Positions 17,018 through 26,800 of a DNA stretch of 64,000 nucleotides are shown here, one piece after another; position 1 is the first letter of the stretch; each line of letters opens with the position of its first letter. A model generated the notes under the pieces. The model was not told the DNA's origin and did no database searches. It was given only the letters and a program-made list of their open reading frames with translations. The translations under genes and the position numbers were made by a program. Source of the stretch: Flavobacteriales bacterium (lineage in GTDB: Bacteria; Bacteroidota; Bacteroidia; Flavobacteriales_F; PHOS-HE28); contig JADJDP010000017.1 of NCBI GenBank assembly GCA_016702645.1, positions 38,182 to 102,181 of the forward strand. Reading direction: 5' to 3'.

Positions 17018-17791
17018 ATGCCAGCCGTCATCTGCCCCCTCTCCATCGTTCCGGTTCGCAAGGAATCGAACGATCGCTCGGAGATGATCACCCAATGGCT
17101 CTTCGGTGAAACAGCCGAGGTGTTGGTGCGTGGCGAGAAGTGGTCGCTGCTGCGTTTCGACCACGACGGCTATGAAGGCTGGGTGGACAACAAGCAGATC
17201 GCGGAGTGCGCCACGCCGAACTTCGATCCCGATCTGCGGGTGATCGACCAGAGCACGATCGTGGACCTGGGCGAACGCCAGGTGTACCTTCCGTATGGGG
17301 CAGTGCTTCCCTTCTACGAGGACGGCACGATCCTATGGCAAGGCCATCGCATGCCGGTGCAGGCGGTAACGAACCATCGCCCGGACTTGGAACGCGTGGA
17401 TCTGCTGGAACTATACCTGCATCCGTTCCTGGGTGCCTCCTACCTCTGGGGCGGCCGCACGCCGTGGGGCGTTGATTGCAGCGGCCTCGTGCAAATGATC
17501 TTCATCCTCATGGGCATTTACCTGCCACGGGATGCAGGCCAACAAGCTGATGAGGGCGAAGCCGTGGACCTGTTGGACCTTAGCGAGCCCGGCGACCTGG
17601 CCTTCTTCGAGAACGCCGAAGGAGCGATCGTGCATGTGGGCATCATCCTCACCCGCAGTGAAGAAGGCGACCTGCGAATCGTGCATGCCAGTGGTCACGT
17701 TCGCATAGACAAGTTGGACCAGCAGGGCATCTACAACGAAGAGGAGAAGCGCTACACGCACAAGTTGCGGACGGTACGGAGGGTGCTTTGA
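17018..17791 (+). CDS. C40 family (NlpC/P60) peptidoglycan endopeptidase with SH3 domain
   Basis: 257 residues. Residues 1-65 form a bacterial SH3-like domain (EVLVRGEKWSLLRFDHDGYE). The NlpC/P60 catalytic domain follows from about residue 130: Cys154 in GVDCSGLVQM, His206 in AIVHVGII and His223 in IVHASGHVRI, the usual Cys-His-His triad. Such enzymes cleave peptide stems in peptidoglycan (gamma-D-Glu-diamino acid bond). No signal peptide is visible, so it may act on recycled cytoplasmic muropeptides, like YkfC-type enzymes. A strong hairpin lies 12 bases past the stop. Confidence 0.92.
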   Translation: MPAVICPLSIVPVRKESNDRSEMITQWLFGETAEVLVRGEKWSLLRFDHDGYEGWVDNKQIAECATPNFDPDLRVIDQSTIVDLGERQVYLPYGAVLPFYEDGTILWQGHRMPVQAVTNHRPDLERVDLLELYLHPFLGASYLWGGRTPWGVDCSGLVQMIFILMGIYLPRDAGQQADEGEAVDLLDLSEPGDLAFFENAEGAIVHVGIILTRSEEGDLRIVHASGHVRIDKLDQQGIYNEEEKRYTHKLRTVRRVL

Positions 17792-17803
17792 TAGAATTAT
17801 TCA

Positions 17804-17845
17804 GGAGCAAGAAGGCCGCTGCGATCGCAGCGGCCTTCTTGCTCC
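17804..17845. terminator. Bidirectional terminator between NlpC/P60 gene and TonB receptor
   Basis: A 42-base perfect palindrome (21 bp per arm, centre GCGATCGC, arms containing GGAGCAAGAAGGCCGCT), placed between two convergent genes. Confidence 0.85.
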
Positions 17846-17858
17846 AAGGAAGATCTGC

Positions 17859-20231
17859 TCAGAACCTCAACGTGTACTGCAACACCGGCAGCATGGCCAG
17901 TTGCGGATAGGACTCGATGCGTTGCGTGCGGTTGTTGTAGAAGTAGCCGACGGCGGTCTGTGCGTTCAGCACGTTCTGCACATCGGCCTTGAACTCGTGG
18001 CTCACCTTCGGGCGACCCACGCGATAGCTCACCACCAGATCCAGCTTGTGGATGGCGGCGCCCTTCTGGCTCCACACGGGGCTTCCCTCCTGCTCCTCGC
18101 CCATCGCGATGCTCGCTTGCAGATCGATGGGGGTGAAGTACTGGCCACCTTGCACCGAATACCGGAAGCCGGATGTGATCGTGCGATCCTTGCCTTTCGC
18201 TGCACCCAGTTTCCACTCCTTGCCAGCGAGCACGTTCGCGACGGTGCCCAGGTTGAAGCGTGCGTTGTGCCAAACACCATCGAGCGCCTGGTACTTGGTT
18301 TCGCTGAAGGAAGCCGTTGCCATGAAGTGATAGCCGCGCGTGAAGAATTTTTCGATGCTGAGTTCAAGGCCCCGGTTGAAACCAAGGCCTTTGTTGACGA
18401 GCGCGCGGTTCGTGAACCACTCGACCGTATTGCAGTTGCAATAGGAACTTGTGGGATCGTTCTCCACCGGCAGTTCATACAGGTATTGGTAATAGGCCTC
18501 CACCTTCAATTGAAGGTCTTCCGCCAGCATCCGCTCATAGCCTAGTACCGCGTGCGCTGCGCGCGTTAGACCCAGCTTTTCGTTCGGCTGGAACACATTG
18601 CCCTGCGCATCGATGTCCTGGGCCAGATAGGTCATCAAGGCTTCGGTCTTCGAGTGCAGCCCCGCGCCCAAGGTGAAGGCCTGGTCCGGGCGCATTTGGT
18701 AACGGAAGGCGAGGCGTGGCTCCACGCTCACCGCCTTGTTGAGGTCGTAGTAGAGCACATGCGCGCCGCTGGTCATGGTCCATTGCTCGTTCCAACGCCA
18801 CTTCCAACTGGTGAAGGCCTGCATTGTGCTCGCTGAACCGGTGCGGTCGAGTTCGGTTTCCATGCGCTCAGCATCATTATCCCAACTGCTGGAGAGCATG
18901 CGGAAGGTTTCGGTGGAGACGATGAGTCCCGAGCGCAATTTGTGGTTGGCGTTCAGGCGGGTGTTGAGGGTGCTCGTCGCGCGCACCGTCCATTTTGAGA
19001 GATCGCTCGCATGACGCGGTTCAATGTCCAGTTCACCAGGTGAAGGCGACTCGCGGTAGTCCGTGCTGCTGCCATTGCCGCTGAGGGAGACCGTGCTGTA
19101 GAGGAAGCTGTTCTCGCCCAATGTGCGCGTGTGCGTGAGCCCGACCACGCCCATGCGCGATCCGAAATCGACACGGGAGAAGAGCGTATCCTCCTGCACG
19201 CCTTTGTCCTCCGCGAGGATGTTGCTGCGCCCGCCGATGCCGAAGAGCGAGAAGGTACCCGCTCCTCTCGTGGGCAGTTTCACGTTGAAAGCGGCATCGG
19301 TGTATTTGGGTACGCCGTCGTAGTCCACGATGCCAGCGCCATCCAACAACGCGAGCGTGCTGTAGCGGTAGTTCGCCAAGTAGGAACCGCCTTCCACGCC
19401 GGGCAATGGTCCTTCGGCGGTGAGGTCGGTGCCGAGCACACCGGCCTTCAAGGTGTACTCCCGTTTGCGGTCGTTGCCGGTGCGCAAGCGCATGTCGAAG
19501 ACCGCGCTGTACACGTTGCCGTACTCTGCGGCGAAGGCCCCGGTGTAGAACTCGGAATCGTCGATCATGTCGCTGTTGAGCACGTTGATGGGCCCACCGG
19601 ATGAACCATCATCTGCGAAGTGGTTGGGATTGGGGATCTCCATTCCTTCCAAACGCCATTGCACACCCTTTGGGGAATTGCCGCGCACCACAATGGTGTT
19701 GTTGCCACCGGGGTCACCGGCGACGCCGGGAAAGGTGCTGACCATGCGGGCCGGATCGTTGATGCCACCGGCGATGCGCGAGGTTTCCTCCACGCTGATG
19801 CGCCGCCCGCTCACCATCGCCATGTCGTTGCGCACTTCACCACGGCGCTCGGTGGGCTTGATCTCCACTTCCTTCAAGGTGGTGACCGACTCCTGCAAGC
19901 GTACTTCCACCACCAGTTCCTTGGCGCTGGTGAGTAGAAGGTTCGCGAGCACTTGTTCCTCGTAGCCGATCATGCGGACCTTCAGGTCCAAACGACCGGT
20001 CGGCACTCCGTTGAGGGTGAAGCGACCATCCATGTCGGTGGTGGCTGCGATCTGTGGGCTCGAACCGACGACGGTGACGATGGCACCGGGCAGGGTGATG
20101 CGGGTATCGCCATCGCTGACGGAGCCGCGCACGGTTTGGCGATTGCCCCCGGGCAGGCTCTGGGCGATGAGGGCGCCGCTGAGGGCGATGAAGAGGATCA
20201 GGAGCGAGGTTCGAAGGAATTGCAGGTCCAT
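17859..20231 (-). CDS. TonB-dependent receptor with carboxypeptidase-like domain
   Basis: 790 residues. Signal peptide (LILFIALSGALIAQ), then a carboxypeptidase regulatory-like domain at about 30-115 (VRGSVSDGDTRITLPGAIVT), a plug domain at about 130-235 with RISVEETSRIAGGINDPARM and NNTIVVRGNSPKGVQWRLEG, and a beta-barrel ending in an aromatic residue (LQYTLRF). Energised by TonB, it would import an unidentified substrate. It has no N-terminal STN signalling domain; an STN domain is instead found in the neighbouring gene at 20363. It is the last minus-strand gene of the sigma-FecR-STN locus. The frame is intact. Confidence 0.92.
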   Translation of the reverse strand: MDLQFLRTSLLILFIALSGALIAQSLPGGNRQTVRGSVSDGDTRITLPGAIVTVVGSSPQIAATTDMDGRFTLNGVPTGRLDLKVRMIGYEEQVLANLLLTSAKELVVEVRLQESVTTLKEVEIKPTERRGEVRNDMAMVSGRRISVEETSRIAGGINDPARMVSTFPGVAGDPGGNNTIVVRGNSPKGVQWRLEGMEIPNPNHFADDGSSGGPINVLNSDMIDDSEFYTGAFAAEYGNVYSAVFDMRLRTGNDRKREYTLKAGVLGTDLTAEGPLPGVEGGSYLANYRYSTLALLDGAGIVDYDGVPKYTDAAFNVKLPTRGAGTFSLFGIGGRSNILAEDKGVQEDTLFSRVDFGSRMGVVGLTHTRTLGENSFLYSTVSLSGNGSSTDYRESPSPGELDIEPRHASDLSKWTVRATSTLNTRLNANHKLRSGLIVSTETFRMLSSSWDNDAERMETELDRTGSASTMQAFTSWKWRWNEQWTMTSGAHVLYYDLNKAVSVEPRLAFRYQMRPDQAFTLGAGLHSKTEALMTYLAQDIDAQGNVFQPNEKLGLTRAAHAVLGYERMLAEDLQLKVEAYYQYLYELPVENDPTSSYCNCNTVEWFTNRALVNKGLGFNRGLELSIEKFFTRGYHFMATASFSETKYQALDGVWHNARFNLGTVANVLAGKEWKLGAAKGKDRTITSGFRYSVQGGQYFTPIDLQASIAMGEEQEGSPVWSQKGAAIHKLDLVVSYRVGRPKVSHEFKADVQNVLNAQTAVGYFYNNRTQRIESYPQLAMLPVLQYTLRF

Positions 20232-20362
20232 TTGGAGGGCTTGTTTCCCATGGGACAGCGAGGTTGAGGAATACCCCTACTCGGGACTAGAAAATCATTT
20301 GTGAGACGCCGGGTCCCTCTGACGCGGGCCTATCCTTCGCCCGGCGTGACGCTCAAGACCCG

Positions 20363-22268
20363 TCAGAAACGCAGCCCAAGGACGCCCGCCAACCATACCA
20401 CCCAACGATATGCGTATCGCCGGAGTTCCACTCCATGGGAGGCGCTCTCGGCGGCAGCCCGCTGAGATGGGCCATGGGTATCCAGGATCCGCCAGTCGCT
20501 CACGAGCATATTGAGTACCGGGCCTGCGGAGATCACGAGCGTGTTCTTCACGGTGATACCGCCAGAGACTCCGAAACGCCCGAGAATGTTCACGGCATCC
20601 ACCCATTCCTCCTGCTCCATGATCTGTTCCGCCGTAAGGTCGATGTTGAGGAAGCCACGCTTGCCAATGCGCGGTTCGGTTCCGAATCCATAGAGGAAAC
20701 CCCAGCGACCATCGGAGGTGACAGCAGGTGAATAGCCGAGGATGTTGTGGAAACCGCGCGTGCCGGTGCGCAACTGCACGCTCAGGGGCATCGCATCGTT
20801 GGACACCAGATCGAAGCGGTGATAGCCGCGCCATGCGAAACTGAGGATGCCCACACTGGCACCCGTGATGGTATCACTGAAGTTGAGGATACCGACCTGG
20901 CCACCCTTCACCACACGACCGAAGTTCAAGACGCCCACCTGACCACCACGCACCGTATCCACCGCCACGTTCACGCCGAAGCCGACTTGACCGCCGGTGA
21001 TGTCGCGCGCATAGTTGATGCCACCTGCCACCTGTCCACCACCTACCGTGCCCAGCGCCACGTTGACACCGCCAGCGACTTGCGCACCGGTGACGTTGCG
21101 ACCATAGTTCAGCGCTCCGGCAGCTTGTGTCTTGTGCACATCGCGCAACGTGACGTTGATGCCGCCAGCGAACTGCACACCGTTGACATCCTGCGTTGCC
21201 ACGTTGAATGCACCGGCGATCTGGGTGCCGCGCATACCACCGCGCACCATGTTGGCACCACCGGCTATCTGCACGCCGCTGAGCGTGTCCCACACCGTGT
21301 TGGCGAAACCGGCGATCTGCAAGCCTTCCAAGGAATGCATGGTGTGGTTGTGGAAGCCTGCGATCTGTGCGCCCTTGGTGTCGCCGCCAACCAGGTTGGC
21401 CATGCCGGCGACCTGGAAGCCCTTCACGTAATTGCGCTCGATGTTCACGCCTATGCCCAGTTCGAGACCTTCAAGCCCGCGCGAATAACCAGCGAGGAAG
21501 TTGAAGGAATACTGGTTCACGAAAACCCCGCTCACCCGGCCGTTCGTACCTACCGATGGCCATAGTGAGGCCTGGAACCTGCTGCGTTCGGTGAAGCCAA
21601 GGTTCGCGGCCTGATCCATCTGGTTGGCGGAGACCAGGAGTTTCGCGATACCGATGTCTTCCACATCACAGCGCTCCTGCAAACAGAGTGGTTCGATGCG
21701 CTCGAACTTCTCACGCGGGCTCAGGCGGATGTTCCCGACATCGCCGTTCGCGCCGACATGAACGATGGTATCGTGGTAGGTGGCCCGGCTGATGAGCACA
21801 GCGAGAAGCTCTCCCTTGCCAGCAACCTCCAGCGAGAACTGACCGGCTGTATTCGTCGTGGTCGCCTCGCGTTCATTCACGGCATACACCGATGCCTGTG
21901 CCAAGGGAGCGCCGGTCTTCGCATCAAGGACATGCCCGTTGATCGTGAACGACCGTTTCGCACCCCGGGGGTCCAGTAGTATGATGTGCTCGCCGCTTTC
22001 CTTGATCTCGATGTCCGCGTCCAGAAGGCCACGCAAGACCGAGCCAACAGTACCCTTTGCGGACAGGTTCACCAAGCTGTCGCCATTCACTGAAGCGGCG
22101 TTGTAGCTCAGCTTGAAATGCCCATCGCGCGCGACAAGGGACAAGGCCTCGGCAAGCTGGATCCCATTCGCATGAACCTCGATCTCGCGCCGTAGGATGG
22201 ATTGTGCGCGCAATGCACCGAGCCGTTCCAAAGGGAATGGTGAGCAGAGCCAGCAAGCGGCACATCAT
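20363..22268 (-). CDS. STN and carboxypeptidase-like domain protein with about 13 GxQxAGxxN surface repeats
   Basis: About 635 residues. The apparent start at 22231 is a TTG and lacks a signal peptide. An ATG at 22268 in another frame gives MMCRLLALLTIPF, so a one-base indel near 22243 probably splits off the leader. After it come an STN (secretin/TonB N-terminal) domain of about 75 residues (IEVHANGIQLAEALSLVARD), then a carboxypeptidase regulatory-like domain (FTINGHVLDAKTGAPLAQAS). About 13 tandem 14-16-residue repeats follow (GLQIAGFANT, GVQIAGGANM, GAQVAGGVNV, GGQVGVLNFG), as in LA_2272-type surface repeat proteins, and then a beta-rich tail. It has no TonB plug or classic receptor barrel. 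Position next to fecR suggests the STN domain signals to it. Confidence 0.8.
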
Positions 22269-22299
22269 ATGTGCGACAGGCTGGTAGCCTGTCGGACCT

Positions 22300-22830
22300 T
22301 CAGCAACCATCGCCCATGAGCACATACGCGCCCGGTGCTTGTTCCGTGATGGTGAGCCCATAGGTCTCCGCGATCACCTGCAGGATGCGCTCGATGGGTT
22401 CATCCTCGAAGCTGGCGGTGAGCTTGCAGTTGGCCAGGGCCGCGTTGCCCAGGGTGATACGCACGGGGAACAATTTCTCCAGTTGTTGGACCACATCAGG
22501 CAGTGGCGCTTCCTCGAACTGGATGATGCGCTCGCCCCAAACCTCCGCCGGTGGGGCCACTTCACGTTCCAACACGTTGCGTTGCTTGTCGAAACGAGCG
22601 CGCTGACCGGCGGTGAGCACGAGCGTATCGCTCCTGCCCACCACTTGAACGCGGCCTTCGCGCACACGAACGATAACGCTCTTCGCGGTGTCAAAGGCAG
22701 TTACGGTGAAAGCGGTTCCCAGCACCGTCACTTCCACATCCCCCGCGTCGATGACGAAAGGATGCGATGCGTCCTTCGCCACTTCGAAGTAGGCCTCGCC
22801 TTCCAAGGTCACTTTCCGCTTGTCGCCCAT
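22300..22830 (-). CDS. FecR-type anti-sigma factor, C-terminal part (DUF4974)
   Basis: Periplasmic part of a FecR protein. The FecR domain (KVTLEGEAYFEVAKDASHPF, VTVLGTAFTVTAFD) is followed by the DUF4974 domain (FEEAPLPDVVQQLEKLFPVR), which itself resembles STN and contacts signalling receptors. The reading begins after a frameshift near 22838; the N-terminal part is the next entry. The stop lies 32 bases before the STN protein start at 22268. FecR proteins hold their ECF sigma factor inactive until the outer-membrane partner signals. Confidence 0.88.
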   Translation of the reverse strand: MGDKRKVTLEGEAYFEVAKDASHPFVIDAGDVEVTVLGTAFTVTAFDTAKSVIVRVREGRVQVVGRSDTLVLTAGQRARFDKQRNVLEREVAPPAEVWGERIIQFEEAPLPDVVQQLEKLFPVRITLGNAALANCKLTASFEDEPIERILQVIAETYGLTITEQAPGAYVLMGDGC

Positions 22831-23348
22831 ACGAACGCGCTCAACTCAGAGCCGGGCGATAGTTCCAGCTTGCTGCCATCAGCGAGCAATTCCTTGGTGA
22901 ACGCGGTGCTCGATGCGAAGTGCTGCGCATCCTCCGCGAACCACCAGCGTGCGGCGAACACCACACCGGCCAGCATAGCTGCGGCCGCTACCCAGCGGAA
23001 TGCCCGCTTGAAGGGGATCACCCGACCGGTGCCTTCGACCTCGGCGATGCGCTGCTGCACTTTGGCCCATGCACGGTCCTCCACGAGCCTGACATTCGCT
23101 TCGGCTTGTGCTCCCAAGGCCCGGGCACGGCGCTCTGCCTCTGCACCTTGCGCCCAAGCCCGCTCTTCCGCTGAGCGCGCCACGTAGCCTGCCACGCTGA
23201 TCGACCAAACGCGCTGCCAGCGATCGAGCTCCTGCGCGTTCAAGGGGTCCATCCGCACCCAGGCTTCCACCTGCGCACGCTGCATGGCGTTGGCCTCACC
23301 AGCCACGTACCTCGCCAACAGGATGCTATCGATGCCGTTCTGGTCCAT
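22831..23348 (-). CDS. FecR-type anti-sigma factor, N-terminal part (same gene as 22300)
   Basis: The N-terminal cytoplasmic region binds the sigma factor (ILLARYVAGEANAMQRAQVE). One transmembrane helix follows (WVAAAAMLAGVVFAARWWF), then the start of the FecR domain up to LLADGSKLELSPGSELS, where the frame is lost near 22838. The start ATG 23348 (MDQNGIDS) is preferred over the in-frame ATG at 23366. It lies 36 bases downstream of the sigma factor stop, so the two genes are probably co-transcribed. Restored, the protein would be about 345 residues. Confidence 0.87.
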
Positions 23349-23384
23349 GTTCCCTTGGTATGACAATGGTGCTTCCGAAAACCC

Positions 23385-23801
23385 CTATCCACCACCCTCA
23401 CTGATCCAGAACAGCCAAGGCAGCAGTGGAACCAGATCGCTCAGTTCATCACGCAGGGTCTTCAAGGCCTTGCCCATCTGGTTCTCCACGGTCTTCACGG
23501 AAATGCCAAGGCGCGCTGCTACCACTCGTCCAGCGGACTTCACCGCGTTCAGGCAACGGTTGCGCACCGAGGCGAAGAGGTAGGCCTTCAGCGAAGTGGT
23601 GATCGTCAGCTTTGCGCGATCGAGCCAGAGCCGGAAGAAGAGGTCCTGCACGAGGTCCTCCGCCTTGTCCGCATCCTTGACGTATTGCACCGCGAAGGCG
23701 CACAAGGGCCGGTAGTGTAACCGGAACAGGGCCTCGAAGGCGGTACGATCACCAGCGGCGATGGGTGCGAATTCCAAGCGGTGGGAACTTGCGCCTACCA
23801 A
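23385..23801 (-). CDS. ECF RNA polymerase sigma factor with internal deletion
   Basis: The sigma-70 region 2 is well conserved (AFEALFRLHYRPLCAFAVQY, AEDLVQDLFFRLWLD, LKAYLFASVRNRCLNAVK). Immediately after this, at SAGRVVAARLGISVKTVENQ, the last helices of region 4 appear. Compared with normal ECF factors, about 60-70 residues (the linker and first part of region 4) are missing between 23518 and 23540, in frame. The end KALKTLRDELSDLVPLL is normal. There is no good ATG: TTG at 23777 or 23801 are candidates, and a longer GTG start at 23873 would overlap the upstream gene. The deletion could be real inactivation or an assembly error. The partner anti-sigma gene follows. Confidence 0.78.
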   Translation of the reverse strand: MVGASSHRLEFAPIAAGDRTAFEALFRLHYRPLCAFAVQYVKDADKAEDLVQDLFFRLWLDRAKLTITTSLKAYLFASVRNRCLNAVKSAGRVVAARLGISVKTVENQMGKALKTLRDELSDLVPLLPWLFWISEGGG

Positions 23802-23826
23802 GGCAGGCAGGCGCGAAAGTACCCGG

Positions 23827-26800
23827 CTAGCGCAACAGGGTGATGTGTCCCGTGTAGTCGTCGATGTTGCCACTTCCCCGCGTGAGGTGCAGCACGTAGT
23901 AATAGGTGCCTTCGGATAGCGGCTCGCCGTTGTCCATGTGGTTCCCCCGGAAGCCCGTGCGGATCACATCGCCGCTCCACACGAGTTGTCCCCAGCGGTT
24001 GTACACATCGAGGATGGCTCCCACATAACCGCCGGGGCCGAGGATCCAACCATCGTTCACACCATCGCCGTTGGGTGTGACGACGTTGGGGATGATGGGT
24101 TCGCAGCCGACGACTTCGATCACGATCGCATCGCTGACACTGCAGCCTTGCGCATCGACCGCCTGCACGCTGTAAGTCCCCGCGTTCGACACCGTGATGA
24201 CAAGCGACGTGCTGCTGGTGCTCCAAACCGGATCGTTGTAACCCGCAGGCAGGGACAACTGGATCGCACCGCCTTCGCAGAAGACCGTGTCGGAACCAAG
24301 GTCCAACGGATCGGGTGCGATCACATCCACTTTCACACTGACCGCATCACCCGAACACTCTCCGATGGACGGAACCACCGTATAGGTCCCGGCATCGCCC
24401 TGCGACGCATTGGGGATCATGATACTCGCGCCTTGATAAGTGCCGGAAGGTGTCGTCCAAACACCAGTTGGGGCATTGGCACCCGTGACCGTGAGTAACA
24501 ACTCACTGCCCTCGCATACGTAAGGCGGTGCTACAATGTCGACATCGACAGGTATGGGCACTACCGCAAGCAACACGGCCTGTGGTTCTGAAGTGCATAG
24601 CCATTCGCTCTGCGTCACGTAATAGATCGCACTATCCGTAGGCTGCTGGAAGAACCACGAGCCACCGGTGTGAACGAGTTGCGTGAGCGCGGGGTCGCCG
24701 TACCAAGTGAACGTACCAGAACCGGTCGCGACAAGTGTGGCGCTCGCCCCCAAGCAGATGCTGCTGCCCGTTAAGCTGAACGGTTGCGAAAAAGAGAAGA
24801 GGGCCACGTTCGCCGTGTCGCGCACCGCGCAGCCGTTCCCATCGACCGCAGTAAGAACGACATCCCCACCACTGCTCATGAACGCTGGTGTGGATGTTCC
24901 ATCGTGCCAGAGCGGCTGCGAGAAACCGGATGGTACTTCGAACTGCGCGCTACCGTCGGGACAGATGAGCGTATCGGGACCGATGGACATATCGGCAGCG
25001 TCGATCACATCCACGGGGAAGGGCAGCACGAAGCCCGCGCAACCCGCATTGCTAACCGCCACGTACCATAGACCTTCTTGTGCCATGGTCACGGGATCGA
25101 CCACCACTTCATTCGTTCCATAGCTCACCCAATTGGGCGCGAGCCACTCGTACCAGGTGTCCGGGTAGAGCGGTGTGGATAGCTGGAGCGCGCTGCCTTC
25201 GCAGACAAGTGGGTTGCCCGATACCACGGGCGGCAACGGTTGTTGGTGCACGTTCACCAGTACTTCGATCAATCCCGATGAGCATGGCCCGACCACCTGC
25301 TCGACCCATACGGTCATCGGCTCGCTCAACTCGCCCAGATGGAGTTCATTGCCCAAGCCCAATACGGTGGTCATCGCACTGTCCGCGTACCACGTGATCA
25401 CGCTGTCGCCAGCGACGAAGAGCGCTACGGTATCGCCCGCGCAGAAATCGAGTTCCTCGAGCGTGATCTCGTTGTACTCGGGCAGAACGGTCACCTCGGT
25501 GAAGAGCGAATCCTGGCAACCTGCCGCGTTGGAAACCACGAGCAGATAGGTGCCTGAGGTATCGACAGTGATCTGCGGACCGAAGACAGGACCGGGGTAC
25601 CAGTAGTAGAGCACCGCACCCGGCATCGCTTCCAGCACCACTGCATCTCCGGGACACAATGTGAATGGTCCTGGCGTCACCAATTCGGCGTTGGCGGTGT
25701 TGCCGAAGATCTCCACACTGAGTTCCGTAATGATGCCACACGCGTTGACCGAGCAGGTGTAGATGCCGGGCGTGGTGACCACTTGCTGGAGCGCAGTGCT
25801 TCCTGCAAAGGGCGCGTCCCATACCAAGGTTGCCGTGCTGGTGGTGACCACCTGGAGCGTTGCAGTTTCACCCGGTTCGCACAGCACGTTGTCCGGAAGC
25901 ACGTTCAGGAACGGCGTGGCGTAGTCGGTGACAAGGATGGGATCACTACTGACATTGCAACCCAGCGAGTCGATCATCTCCAAGTAGTAGAAACCCTGTT
26001 GCGATGTGATGATGGTATCGTTGTCCACGTTCATGGGACCCAAGGGTCCGTACCACTGGTATTGCACGCCTTCCCATTCCGACCAGATGGTGGCCGTTGC
26101 GTTGGGGCAGATGATCCCATCCAGAGGATCCACGGCTAACAAGGGCTGTGGGTTCCATTCCACTTCGATCGGTGCGATCGAGCTTGAACTGCATCCGTTG
26201 GTATCCACGACCGTTCCGGTGAACTCATAGACGCCAGGGCCGATGATCCATGCCGTATCGATCGAGGTGACGTGGATGTACGGTCCGGTCCACGCGCCCA
26301 CGTCACATCCGATGCAAATGGCGGTGAGTGCCACGGTATCGCCCGGGCAGATCAAGGCAGGGCCAGCGACCGATACAATGGGATCGCTCACGGGGAATGG
26401 GATCACGTAGATGCTGTCGGTGATGAACCACAAGAGCGAGTCCTCGCCGCAGGGACGGTTCGTCAGCATGAACGCGATGTTGCTCACGTACCACCCTTCT
26501 TCGAGCAGGATATCAAAGCACTCGAAGTCGAGGTCCGGCGTGTCGTCGAAAAGCGATCCGCATGCATAGTAGGCCGTAACGCCATAGGGAATACCGACGG
26601 GTACACCGTTCAATGTGAGGTCCACATGAACGGCGGCAGTAATGAGCGCGTTCCGACATAGCTCCAGGGTATCGTTCAGATCCGTGTCCTGCGGATAAGT
26701 GAGCGTGAACTCCGCCTCTATCGGTGGCAGGGGGCCGCTCGGGAAAATGGTAACGGGTACTAAGTTGGAACGAGTGCAACCCGCGGGTGTGGTGGCTGTG

